This document shows, in pieces, positions 48,701 to 61,800 of a stretch of DNA of 64,000 bases (position 1 is its first letter; every line of letters begins with the position of its first letter). The stretch is from Symbiodinium natans (taxonomy: Eukaryota; Sar; Dinophyceae; Suessiales; Symbiodiniaceae), in assembly GCA_905221605.1 (NCBI GenBank), contig CAJNDS010002550.1:218501-282500 (forward strand). Direction: 5' to 3'. The notes under the pieces were generated by a model. The model ran no database searches, was not told the DNA's origin, and was given only the letters and a program-made list of their open reading frames with translations. Position numbers and translations under genes: made by a program.

Positions 48701-51700
48701 TTTCGAACGTCTGAGGAGCGGTGCCCCAGCAGAAGACATTGCTGCTTGTTCGCAGGCTCAGAGGAATGCCTCTGCAGCTGGGGGTTCAGGGTTTAGTGTT
48801 TAGGGTTTAGGGTTTAGGGTTTAGGGTTTAGGGTTTAGGGTTTAGGGTTTAGGGTTTAGGGTTTAGGCATGTCTAGGCGGTTTAAATTTACGGTGACGTT
48901 TTTTAAATAAGTGGAGGGCGGCCAACCAGCAACGGCCAGGGGGGCAGTATAAAAGACCAGTTTAAATCCGCATGTTTTCGTGTTTATGCACTAGCCCCCT
49001 CCAGCCAAGCCCCCCTCCAGCCCCCCCTCCAGCCAAACCCAACCCCACCTCCAGGCTCCACAAACCCCCTCTCCACCCCCTTCAGCCAAGCCCCCCAGCC
49101 AACACCCCACCCCCAGCCAACCGCCCACCCCCTCTCCAGCCAACCCCCACCCCTCTCCACCCTTGCCCCTCCCGCCAACACCCTCAAACCGCCCTCTCTC
49201 CAAACAAACCGCCCCCTTCCACCCCCCCTCCAACCCATCTCCAGCCAACCCACCCCCCCTCTCTCCCTCCAGCCAACCCCTCCAACCCCAGCCGGTTTCC
49301 ACCAGCCAACCCCCTCCAGCCAACCGCCTCCAGCTCCCCCCCCAGCCCCCCCCAAAACGCCTAGCCAAGCCCCCCGGCACAGCCAACCGCCCAGCCAACA
49401 CCCCCCAACACCCTCCAGCCAAAGCCCCCTCCAGCCAACACCCCCCCTCCAGCACCCCTCCCGGTTTTTAGGGGGTGTTGGCTGGAGGCGGTTGGCTGGA
49501 GGGGGTTGGCTGGTGGAAACCGGCGGTGTTGGCTGGGGGGCTTGGCTAGGCGGGTGTTTTGGGGCTGGGGGGGGGGGTGTTGGCTGGAGGCGGTTGGCTC
49601 CAAACCCACCACCCCCAGAAAAACACCCTTTCAGCCACCCCCCTCCACCAAACCCCCTTCCAACCCCCCTTTCCAACCCTTCCAGCCAACACCCCCCTCC
49701 AACCCCTCAACCTCCCCAAGCCAACCATTCAACACTGAATTAAAAACACTGAATTGCATAAACTTTCCAGAACCCCAAGCCCGAAAACCTGGAGGGGGGA
49801 GGGGTGCTGGAGGTGGGGTTTGGTGGAAGGGGTGGGTGCTGGGTGGAGGTCAGTGGAGGTTGGCTGGCTGGAGGGGGGTGTTGGCTGGAGGGGGCTTTGG
49901 CTGGAGGGTGTTTTGGGGGGTGTTGGCTGGATGGGGGCGGTTGGCTGTGGAGGGGGGCTTGGCTAGGCGTTTGGGGGGGCTGGGGGGGGGAGGGGGTGTT
50001 GGCTGGAGGCTTGGGGGGGGGGGTGCTGGGTGGAGGTTGGCTGGCTGGAGGGGGGGGTGTTGGCTGGAGGGGGGGGGGAGGGCTGGGGGGGGGGCTGGGG
50101 GGGGGGGGGGTGTTGGCTGGAGGGGGGGGTGTTGGCTGGAGGGGGGCTTGGCGCGGGAAGGCTTGCTGGAGGGTCTATTTCCGGATGTTTAAAACGCTGG
50201 GCGGCCTGACGCCGCGCTCCACGGAGGTAGTATGAAATACCTGTTTGACTGTTTAGATGTCCGGGTATTTAAAAACAGGCACCGTAGGGTTTAGGGTTTC
50301 GGGTGAAAGGGCTCCGAAAGCCGTACTTCGAACCGCTTACCCAAAGAGGGACGCGAATTGAGAGAACTACTTAACCATGTTTGGGGGGGGGCTTCAGCCC
50401 CTTTTCTCGGTCCCCCCCCTGAGACAGAAGGCTTCGAATGAGAATGGGACCCCAGAAGGTGGCCATCATCTAGAACAATCCACCGCACCCTAGACCCTAA
50501 ACCCTCAACCCTAGACCCCCAACCCTCAACCCTAGACCCTAAAAGCCTAAAGCCTAAACCCCAAACCCCAAACCCCAAACCCCAAACCCAAGTTCTTTGA
50601 AATCATAGCAGGATCATCATTTTCTGATGCTCTTATACTATTCCATCTAAACCCTAAACCCTAAACCCTAAACCCTAAACCCTAAACCCTAAACCCTAAA
50701 CCCTAAACCCTAAACCCTAAACCCTAAACCCTAAACCCTAAACCCTAAACCCTAAACCCTAAACCCTAAACCCTAAACCCACACCCAGATCTATGGCGTC
50801 AAGCGGCTCTTGGGCCGGACCTGGGCGTGTCCGGACCTGGCCGAAGACCTCCGGCACCTGCCATTCCGGGCGCCCCGGCGTTTCGAGGTTTAGGGTTTAG
50901 GGTTTAGGGTTTAGGGTTTAGGGTTTAGGGTTTAGGGTTTAGGGTTTAGGGTTTAGGGTTTAGGGTTTAGAGTTGTGTTTGGCGAGACTCTGAGGAAGGT
51001 TTAGGGTTTATAGGGGTTGAGGGTTTAGGGCTTATGAGGTCTAGGGTCTGGGGTTTGGGGAGGTGACATAGTCCCCGTGTGCGGCCCCCTACCTCTTTTT
51101 GAAGTGTTCTGAAGTATGTGCCCCTTGTGTCGCAACAGGGGTTTAGGGTTTAGGGTTGATAAACCCTAAACCCTAAACCCGGAGCCCTAAACCCTAAACC
51201 CTCATGTAGTATATATGGGGTATATCAGGGTTTCCCAAGAAAGGACCCGGCGCCCGGCCCATACTAAGTAGACCCTGGGAGTTTAAGGTGGGTGCGGGGC
51301 TTCGGGATGTTAAGGGTGGTAAGCGTTAAGGATCCGGGGGGGGGGGGGGGGGGGGGGGGGCTCTGGCTGAAAGGTTTAGGGTTGAGGGTTCAGCGTTTAG
51401 GGTGGTTGCACGAACAACATGGAAACAACATGGAGTCCTCGCTGAAGTCTCACCTGTAGATTGGCCGCTAGGCTGTAATTTTGTAAAACACTAAGAAGTC
51501 AGCGTGTGGGCTTAGGGTTTAGGGTTTAGGGTTCAGGGTTTTAGGGTTCAGGGTTTAGGGTTTAGGCTCTAGGCTTTAGGCTTTAGGGTTTCGGGGTTAT
51601 TGGGCTTGCAGGTGCGAAGCTTCAATTGCAGAGGCATCCTGTTACGTAGCTTCAACCCTAACCCCTAAACCCCTAAACCCCTAAACCCCCAAACCCCTAA

Positions 51701-54700
51701 ACCCCTAAACCCCTAAACCCCTAAACCCCTAAACCCCTAAACTAAACCCCTAAACCCCTAAACCCCTAAACCCTAAACCCACAGGGCCTCAATCCATTGG
51801 TTTTGGTGTAACGCCCAGGCGTGCATCCGCCTGCACGCTCCTCCCATCATGAGGCAGACACATGCGAAGTAGGGTTCTTGAAGTGCTAACATCCCCAAAA
51901 GGACACCAATGCCATACACTCACCCAAAGCATGGAACCCTTAAATAGATTAGAGGGTTCTAACGGGAGCCTTAGGGAAGCTGAGGCAGCCTGAGGGAGTA
52001 GTGGGGAGCATTAGGAAACCCTAAACCCTAAACCCGAAACCCTAAACCCTAAACCCTAAACCCTATATCAAGAAGGTAATCGAGGGCAAGGGCCACTCTC
52101 CCCTCGTCATCCCTGTCCGGTGGGGCGACGAGGAGACGCCCATCTGCATTGGTTCAAGCCTTTCTGAGGAATCATTCGGATTTGGGGCTTTTGGCTTGGG
52201 GTTTAGGGTTTAGGGTTTAGGGTTTAGGGTTTAGGGTTTAGGGTTTAGGGTTTAGGGTTTAGGGTTTAGGGTTTAGGGTAGGTTGCGCGAAGAGCTCGCA
52301 TCATGATAAAGGGTACAAGGACTTACCGAAGCTTGCTTTCACTGCAGGAGTGCAGGGGTGGCAGTGTTAGAAAGCAACCCTAAACCCTAAACCCTACACC
52401 CTAAACCCTAAACCCTAAACCCTAAACCCTAAACCCTAAACCCTAAACCCTAAACCCTAAACCCTAAACCCCAAACCCTAAACCCTAAACCCTAAACCCT
52501 AAAACCCAAACCCTAAACCCTAAACCCTAGTGATATGCATCGTGAAGCTCAGCCTCCCAATCCCTGAGTCCCAGCTCAAAAAGCCCTAAACCTAGGACCC
52601 TCCTAAACCCTAAACCCTATACCCTAAACCCTAAACCCTAAACCCCAGTGATACCTCTGCATGTTGTTTCTTTTCAAGGGGGTCCGGTTTCCCTTCGAAG
52701 GGTTTCCTAGAACCTATAGCTTGCTCGAGTCTGTGTCCAAGTCGCAGATGAGTTGCGGATGCCCGGAACCCCAAACCCAGACCCTTAGGGTTTGGGATTT
52801 AGGGCTTTAGGGTTTAGGGTTTAGGGTTTAGGGTTTAGGGGTGTAGGGTGTAGGGGTTTGGGGTTTAGGGGTTTACGGGTTTAGGGTTTCGGGTCTAGGG
52901 GTTTAGGGTTTGAGGGTTTCGTGTGTAGCGTTGCCCCCTCCAACGCCTGTGCGGCGGGAATCCCGCTTGCAGCCTAAAACCTAAACCCTAAACCCTAAAC
53001 CCTAAACCCTAAACCCTAAACCCTAAACCCTAAACCCTGCATCAATGAGGAAGCTCCTGTCGCCGGAAGATGTTCTGGTGCTCATCCTGCGCAGCGTGGC
53101 TCCCGTATCCTTGTAGGGTTCTTAAGGGAGGGTTTAGGGTTTAGGGTTTAGGGTTTAGGGTTTAGGGTTTAGGGTTTAGGGTTTAGGGTTTAGGGTTTAG
53201 GGTTTAGGGTTTGGGGGGGAGGGGGGGCCTAATACTCGCCACCTATTCCCTAAGGCTCCCAAAGGCCTCCCTAAGGTTTCAGAGGTACCTACCCCCCATG
53301 AACCTCCCTCCCATAAGGCCGTAATCATATCTTGGCTCTGATGTAATTGGGGTAAACCCTACACCCTAAACCCTAAACCCTAAACCCTAAACGGCCCTAA
53401 ACCCTAAACCCTAAACCCTAAACCCCAAACCCTAAACCCTAAACCCTAACGCTCGGGGGTTAGAGTCCGGGATTCAGCAGTGAGTGCTGAATCCTTGCCA
53501 CTTCTCTACCACCTGTCTTCTAGGACCCAAAGTAGGGCCTTATTCCCTTCTTGAGGCTTTGGCTTGCAAAAGGGTTTAGGGTTTAGGGTTTAGGGTTTAG
53601 GGTTTAGGGTTTAGGGTTTAGGGTTTAGGGTGTAGGGGTTGGTTTGCGTATTGTCCTTGCCCTGTAGCCGCGGCCAGCGGTAAATTCACTTTTGAGTACC
53701 CATTTTTGGTTTCCAGTACGGCTGATGGCTAAGAGTCTTACATTTAGTTAGTTGGTCTCCCTTCTGAACCATGAGGCTGTGGGTTTATAGGGTTTAGGGT
53801 TTAGGGTTTAGGGTTTACGTAGGGTTTCGGGTTTAGGGTTTAGGGTTTAGGGTTTAGGGTTTAGGGTTTAGGGTTGTGGCAGTGTTGGAAGAACAGAGGT
53901 CTGAAACGCTAAACTCGAATAATATGCTTTGTACCTGTTCGGGCCCCTGTTTCAGTACGGCCCCTGTCGCTTTAGGGATCTTGGTGAGTTCCAGAACTGT
54001 TGCTTTCCAGAGTATCCTTAAGGGTCCCCTTTGCCTATATGTATACATGTAGACACATTCTCATCTGAATCTATATGTACGCGGGCCCTAAAGCTACTTT
54101 TTAGGAACCCCTTTAAGGCCCAAGTATATATCATATAGGTACCTGAAGCTACTTAAAAGGAATCCCCTTAAGGCCCAAGTATAGAGTATGTAGGTACATG
54201 GACCCTTAGGGTATCCCAAAGGTGAGATCAGGCGCACCGTTGTCACGTACACGGGCATCGAGGAAGACGAGGACCCAGTGCTACCGTAGCAGCACGGTGG
54301 CTTCATAGTCCCCAAGGTGTAGCACTGAACAACCCAAAGCCCTAAACCCTAAACCCTAAGCCCTAAACCCTAGATCCTAAACTAATCCCATCTAAACCCT
54401 AAGCCCTAAGCCCTAAGCCCTGAACCCTAAACCTAAACCCTAAGGTGTAGGGTTTAGGGTTTAGTGTGTAGGGTTGAGGGTGTGCAGGGTTGAGGCTAGG
54501 AACGGAAGCCTGAACCCCAAAAACCCTGCTAAACAGTACGTTTAGCACTCCAATACCTTGTGTTCCTCGACCACCACTCCCCCTAAACTGAGGTATCCAA
54601 GTCCTTTTCAAGTCGGCCCGTTTTCCCTTTATTCAGGGTCGGGGTTCCCATATTATCCCCTTAAAGCAAAAAAGGGTACCCTTTTTATTCCTAGGTTACC

Positions 54701-57700
54701 TCTGGGTCTAGTAGTGTCGTCCCTAGAAAGTAGCACCGAAGGTTTAGGGTTTAAGCTTTAGGGTTTAAATTGTTTCCGCTAGGAAGCCGGACAAGCATGT
54801 TTCACCTCTACCCCCGAAGCCCCTAAACCCTAAACCCTAAACCGTAAACCCTAAACCCTAACTCCTAAACCCGAAACCCTAAACCCTAAACCCAGATCAC
54901 CCAAGCCAGGACATCGGCGCTGTTATCAGTGTCCCAGCCTCCTTCAACGACAAGCAGCGCCAGGTGATGGCTAGGATTTTGATGTGCTTACAAGTATAGG
55001 GTGAAAGGCAGCAGGCAAGGCAACTATGCTTAGAACCTTATTTGGGGTACTGATACCGTCACTTATGTATATGCACCCGTGGACCTCCAAGTACTATATG
55101 GTAGGTAACTCAAACTTTAAGTACTCCGTAGACCCTAAACCCTAAACCCTAAACCCTAAACCCACTTGCATACAGAATCATCAGAAATGCTGGCCACAGT
55201 GTGCGGAATCTCGTCGCTGAAACCTCGACCTCCTCAGAGGTTTTTGAAAGTGACCCTCAATGGCCCTTACCTCGGGTTTTCGGGTTTCGTGTTTGGGGTT
55301 TAGGGTTTCGGGTTTAGTGTTTGGGGTTTAGGGTTTCGGGTTTAGAGTTTAGGGGTTTCGGGTTTAGGGTTTAGGGCTTGGGGTTTAGGATCCCTAGATC
55401 CGTCTAAACCCCCTAGGCCGAAGCAGCGTCAGGTCACGAAGTTGGTGGCAGAAGCAGCAAATTTCAAAGTTTGCAGGACGAGGGTTTAGAGTTTAGGGTG
55501 TAGGGTTTGGGGTTTAGGGTTTAGGATTTAGGGGTTAGGGTTTAGGGTTGGGGAGGGGGGTGGGAGTAGGTGCAGGTGAAAAATGACTGCTTGTTGAGTA
55601 CAAAATCTTTGCTTTGTTTCTGGACCCTACTTGGTAGTTACACTTCTAACCCTGCTTACAACTACATGAACCTCCAAGTACACTCCTGTGAGGATCATCA
55701 ACGAACCCAGTGCCGCTGCCATTGCTTTCGGCTTAGACAAGCTGCTTGGCCGTGCCAGTTGCCTTCTACCACTGCTGGGGAAGGACTTCTCTTCTTAGTA
55801 GCTGAGTAGGTAACCTTTACCCTTTTGGGGTATATATATATATATGTATGCTAATATATATATATATATATAGATATATACATATATATATATATGCATT
55901 CATATATATGTATATATATATATATATCCCAGCGTGTGTCATACGGTCCCGAGCATCTCGTGTGTGTCCTTCGGACTCTTGGGCCCTACATAATCCCTTA
56001 AAGGGTATATAGGGGGATATAGGGTACCTCATTCCCTCATTCCCTATTAACCAACAGTAAGTTTCAGAGAGGCTGAAATGTTCCCTCTTAGGGTTTAGGT
56101 GCCCCCTAGCATGGGTTTTCTGTGCTCAGCAGTCGTGAGCGAAACCCTCATCGACCCGAAACCCTAAACCCTCACAGACCCTAAACCCGAAACCCGAAAC
56201 CCTAACCCTGAACCCAGAACCCTAAACCCTAAAGCCTGGACCTTATCGAACCCAAATCCACATTCAGCCCAGGCAGTACCCCGAGCGTAATGTGGTCATC
56301 ATCGCCGCTTGACAAAGAATGTCATACTGTGCCGGTCTCTGTGGAGGTCCTAGTACGACATGAAGCAAATGGGCCGCGGGTGGGTGCTATTTGCTCAAGA
56401 ACCCCCCCAAAAAAAACACATAAAGAGTTTTACTTAGATGGGTAATACGGATGATTATCTTTGTTTTTTTGTTTGTTCTTTGTGTGCAGGGGGGGGGGGG
56501 GGTTCTTAAGCAACTTGTAGATACAGGGGATAAAGGGTCTAAACCCTGAACCCGAATCCCTACTTCCCTAATTCCAGACGAAGAACTAGCATGCTTGGTT
56601 GCTGTGAAACTTGAACCCCCACAGGGGTCAAGGTTTGTGGGCTTCCAGCATGCCCAGTAGTACCCGAATTCCGTTTCGGGTTAAGGGTTTAGGGTACAGG
56701 GCCTAGGGTGTAGTTTGGGGTTCAGGGTTCAGGGTTTAGGGCAGGGCCTGGTTTAGGGTTTAGTGTTTAGGGTCTACATTTGTTTTAGGATATTTGCTGA
56801 CGCCCCTGGGGCATCCTAAGCGCTAGACCCTAACCTCAAACCAACCCTGAACTCCTATACAACCCTGTGACCAAAAGAAGTGCTACGGTTGATGATATAA
56901 ACCCTGCATGACCCATAATGAATAAGGAATATACCACAATTCCCAGAATTTGGGGTCCTTAGGTAATGCTGAACCCTAAACCCTCAACCCGAAACCCTAA
57001 TTGGGAAGTAAGGACATGGGGGGTTGCACCACCGACGTGAACGTCATGACCATCGAAGATGGCATCTTCGAGCAGCGCATTCTGCATTTTTACAGGCTTA
57101 AGGGCGTAGGGTTTAGGGTTTAAGGTTTAGGGTTTAGGGTTTAGGGTTTAGGGTTTGGGCTGTTCCCCCCTTATGCTAACAGTCCTTAATAGTGAATATA
57201 GTCCCCCCCCTATTATGTTCCTATGACAATCCATATTGAGGACTGTAAGTATTTGGGGTTTTGAATTGAGGTTTTAGGGCTCAAGCGGCTGAAAGGTTTA
57301 CGAGTTTGGAAGTGAAGTTGCTTGAGAACTAGCCACGAAACCGCGCGCCCAAAATGGGTTTAAAACATGTTCCGGGCCCTGCTGAGGCATGCATCGTGCA
57401 GTAGTCTATTCCTTTTCGTTTCGGTTCTCAGAAGCATCAAACATCTTCAACAACTTCAAAGGTCGACACCGATCCAACAGATGTCGCAGGAACAGAGGTC
57501 CGGGACACGGACTCGGCACAGATGTCTCATAGGTGTCGACTAATTCAATTACCAAGTTAAGAAATGCAATACTGTGAAAAAAGGCTGTCAAGAAGAAAAC
57601 AACCGAGGCGCCACCATCCGCACATAGGTATGACACCTGTCCGGGGTGCATAAACTCAAAAAAATCGAAATACTCAAACCATTAACTCAAGAACTTCGAC

Positions 57701-58791
57701 AACTTCAACGGACGACACCGGTCAAACAGCTATTAATTTTCGTTATGGTATGACTTTTAATAAACTGCCAGAAGCCTTCTCGCCAAATAAAACCCGTTCA
57801 AGACATCTCGTATGCATTTTTTTATTGCATCCACTACTATATTTACAGGGCTTTTCTGCTAGAAAGAACCCGATTTGAAACATTTAATTTTTAATTAGGA
57901 CGGTGTATTGCAGAGCAACTATTGGTCATCTACTCCCCGGAAGACATTTGAGGCAGAGAAGCTGCTGTAAGAGATGATGTCCGCGTGGTCGTGTTGTCCT
58001 GTGGCTGGCAGTTGTCCATTCGGATCGCATCTGCTTGTACTGCACACCCTTGGCTCAGAAAAGAACAGCCTCTGCGCCCAGCATGGCGAATTTTCTCCGG
58101 GGAATGAGGAGCCACAGGCGCAGTCTTCATGACCTCTGACAAGTCTTTGACTCGCATTATACATGACGACTGCAGGTCGAGAAAAGTCAACGTACTCCTC
58201 TTTTGGATGAACACGAAGAAACGGCCCTTCCGTGTTGAGCGGTGGAAGGCCTCAACACGTGTGTCTTCCAGTTCTAGAGTAAACACATTTAACATCTAGT
58301 AACAAGCATCAGGTATACAACAGCACGCTCCTCGCTGACTTTATCGAGCATGTTGACCACGAGAACCAGCGTGTTTTTTCGTGGTTCCCAATGGGTCGAG
58401 GAGTCATAGGCCGGGCGCTGTCTGAAATTTCACCACGTCAGCTTTTGTTCATGAAAGAATGAACAGGACCCCATTCCCGAGTACGCGACTTCAAGACAAA
58501 GCGCTTCATGCTGTGTGGTCCATGCCTTACACATGTCATGTGCCTCCTTCATAATCATTCTTTTAAAGCATGCCTATGACTAAGGACCGGGGCGAATCTT
58601 CCGCTGAGCTGCTGCAGGCGTTGCGCGGCGAGGCAAAAAAAAGCCGAGCGAACTGCGTGTGCTTTCAAGCAAGCTGTAGCCGGAGCCCTAAAGTTACACA
58701 TCGTTCTCCAGATTACATAAATCGCATCTTCCTTCCAAAATTTGCTGAGTCAGGATTTACAGTCGAGGGCTCCCTTTCTCTCTCTTTCTCT

Positions 58792-58832
<41 letters not shown>

Positions 58833-61800
58833 CCTTGCTCTCTTTTTCTCTTTTTCTTTTTCTCTCCTTCTTTCTTTCTTTCTCTCTTTCTCTCTGTCTC
58901 TCTTTCTCTTTTTCTCTCTTTCTCTCTTTCTCTCTTTCTCTCTTTCTCTCTTGCTCTCTTTCTCTCTTTCTCTCTTTCTCTCTTTCTCTCTTTCTCTCTT
59001 TCTCTCTTTCTCTCTTTCTCTCTTTCTCTCTTTCTCTCTTTCTTTTTTTCTCTCTTTGTCGCGTAACCCTGCGCAAGTAGGGGGGTAAGGATGAGACTGG
59101 TAGCTGGTCGCGATGGAGTTTGTCAGCTTTTTGGCACAGGGCACCCTAAACCCCAAACCCCGAACCCCAAACCCCAAACCCTAAACCCTAAACCCTAAAA
59201 CCCAAACCCACCCTTTCTGGTCTTAGTAGAAAGTTCCTCAAGTGCTGCCCAGTTGCAGGGCACACTTCTGGGTATGTACTGGAAGATCCTTGTAGTTGGG
59301 TTCCCTTTTTGGACCCAGAGAAAGTGCCCTAGTTCCAGAATGCCCGACGAAGCGACCAGCAAATTGCGGGGTCTTTATGCAGTAGCCCCGCCTCACGGCG
59401 GAACGGTTTAGGGTTTAGGGTTCAGGGTTTAGGTTTAGGATTTACAGGGTTTAGGGGCCTGTGAGACCCTCAGCCCGAAAGCCCTAACCGACCCCGCCCA
59501 TCCGAGGATCAAGTCCACGGCAGGCTCTGGCCGCCTGGGTGGTGAGGACCCTTTTTATGCCCTAAACCCTTAACCCTAAACCCGAAACCGGTACGTTCCG
59601 CAATATCTCGGGGCCGTGTGCTGGGTGTCCCTTTGACATGGGTTTCAGCCCTAAACCCTCAAACCAAATCCCTACCAAACCCGTTTGAAGCACTTTGGGG
59701 CAAGCAGAGGGGTGGACGTGGCTTGCTGGTTCTGACTAGCTACTTACTTCTCCAACAGCTGAACTTTAAACTTTTTGGGTTTCCTTATTTAGTAGGAATA
59801 ATAAAGTTTAACCTTTTTTCCCCTTGGCTATTGGAGAAGTAAGGCTAGGGGAGCCACCTGAAGATACTTTCTACAGCCGGGCGAAAGGGAATTGGGAGCC
59901 TGAGGAGCCAACTTATGGTTTAGGGTTTAGGGTTTAGGGTTTAGGGTTTAGGGTTTAGGGTTTAGGGTTTAGGGTTTAGGGTTAGGGTTTAGGGTTTAGG
60001 GTTTAAGGTATGTTCCTGAAGTAATGGTGTATTCAACTTCTGATTTAAGTTTTTCACTTCAATAAAGGCAGTTTTAAGGGTTCTTTTCATGGGTTTCCCT
60101 GCTACCCCCTTCCTAGGTACCCCCCTGAACTAGCCTTATTAGGCTTAACTATCCCTAAGCCCTCAACCCTAAACGCTAAGCCTTAATTGTTGGCGGCTGC
60201 CCATGATCTTTGGGTAGCCCGAGGACCTGGATGCACGCCTGCTAGCGCCTTCGGCTGGACGTAACAGTGGGAGAGCGGAGGTCTTGAAAGATATAGGGTT
60301 TGTTTTGGGGGTTTGGGGTTTAGGGTTTAGGGTCCAGGGCCCTGGGTCTGCCCCAAACCCCAAACCACCCATGAGATTCGAGGAACACTGCCTGGCACAA
60401 GTGTCTCACGAGCACCTGGGAAGCCCAGTGGCACATTTTTTGCCCTTTTGTTGCGTTCCTATAATTATAGGTTCGGGTACCTTTATAAAGATTGCCCTAA
60501 ACCCTAAACCTTAGAACCTTAGAACCCTAAACCCTAAACCCTAAACCCTAAACCCTAAACCCTAAACCCTAAACCCTAAACCCTAAACCCTAAACCCTAA
60601 ACCCTAAACCCTAAACCCTAAACCCCAATCAGAATATGCCTACTTCGCCTTGCTTAAGGCACCCGGACGTGGACCTTCGCACGCGACCGAGACCGCTCCG
60701 ACGGCTGCAGACGGCGTGCGAGCGCGCGAAGCGCACGGGGCTCAGGGGAGCTGATTCTCGCAGGGCGTAGGGAGGTTTGGGTTTTGTGTTTTAGGTTTAG
60801 GGTTTAGGGTTTAGGGTTTAGGGTTTGGGGTTTGGGGTTTGGGGTTTAGGGTTTCGGGCACTTCCTTACTTGTGAGGTATTGACGAGCAAGCTGAGCATT
60901 TCCTACTTGCTTTGTGAGCTACTTCGAAGTTGTCTTGTTTGATGCCTCAAATTTGCTCCCCCTGCCTTCACCCTAAGCCCGAACCCGAAACCCTGAACCC
61001 CAAAGTTTAGGGTTTGAAACCCTAAACCCCTAAACCCCTAAACCCCTAAAACCTAAACCCTAAACCCTATAACTGTACTTATAACCCTACTTATAATACC
61101 CCTAAAGGGCCTTATAGGGTTTATCCCACTTATAAGTAGGGTTAGAAGCCCAGTTATAAGTGGTTAGTAAGTACCATGAACCTCCAAGTAACCCTAAACC
61201 CTAAACCCTAAACCCTAAACCCTAAACCCTAAACCCTAAACCCTAAACCCTAAACCCTAAACCCTAAACCCTAAACCCTAAACCCTAAACCCTATCAGAG
61301 CGATCCTTCCTCTCAGGCACTCTGAGCCACAGCTACCAGGCCCAGATCGACCTCGAGGCGTTGATCGAAGCTGGGCTTCGGTTTTTGAACGAGGGAACCA
61401 ACTGGGGGGTTCAGGGTTCAGGGTTCAGGGTTTAGGGTTTAGGGTTTAGGGTTTAGGGTTTAGGGTTTAGGGTTTAGGGTTTAGGGAACATTGTTTTGTT
61501 TTCTAGGATTGCCCTTAAAACCCACTGAAAGATATTCCTAAGTATGATCCTCTTAAACCCAAAAGGGAAAGTATGAATTATGAGTTATCCCAAGGACGTA
61601 CCCTAAACCCTAAACCCTAAACCCTAAACCCTAAACCCTAAACCCTAAACCCTAAACCCTAAACCTTAAACCCTAAACCCTAAACCGTAAACCCTAAACC
61701 CTAAACCCTAAACCCTAAACCCTAAACCCTAAACCCTAAACCCTAAACCCTAAACCCTAAACCCTAGCCCTAGCCCTAAACCCTAAACCCTAACCCAAAA

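Larger units (their letters stand above)
57075..59506 (+). other. Hsp70 intron 11, longest
   Basis: TTTAGGG array 57103-57158, family B element 57160-57250, a 1.4-kb array-free block with minus-strand open frames (57406-58295), a CTCTCTTT microsatellite (58766-59062), C-strand array 59143-59200, acceptor ATCCGAG. Confidence 0.65.

Noticed and set aside
48972-50235. Frames of up to 230 codons rich in Pro or Gly/Trp
   Set aside because: They lie wholly in the inverted GGCTGGAGGGGG minisatellite and are open on both strands.
58570-59177. Frames of 110-170 codons rich in Ser/Leu/Phe or Lys/Arg/Glu
   Set aside because: They are translations of a CTCTCTTT microsatellite.
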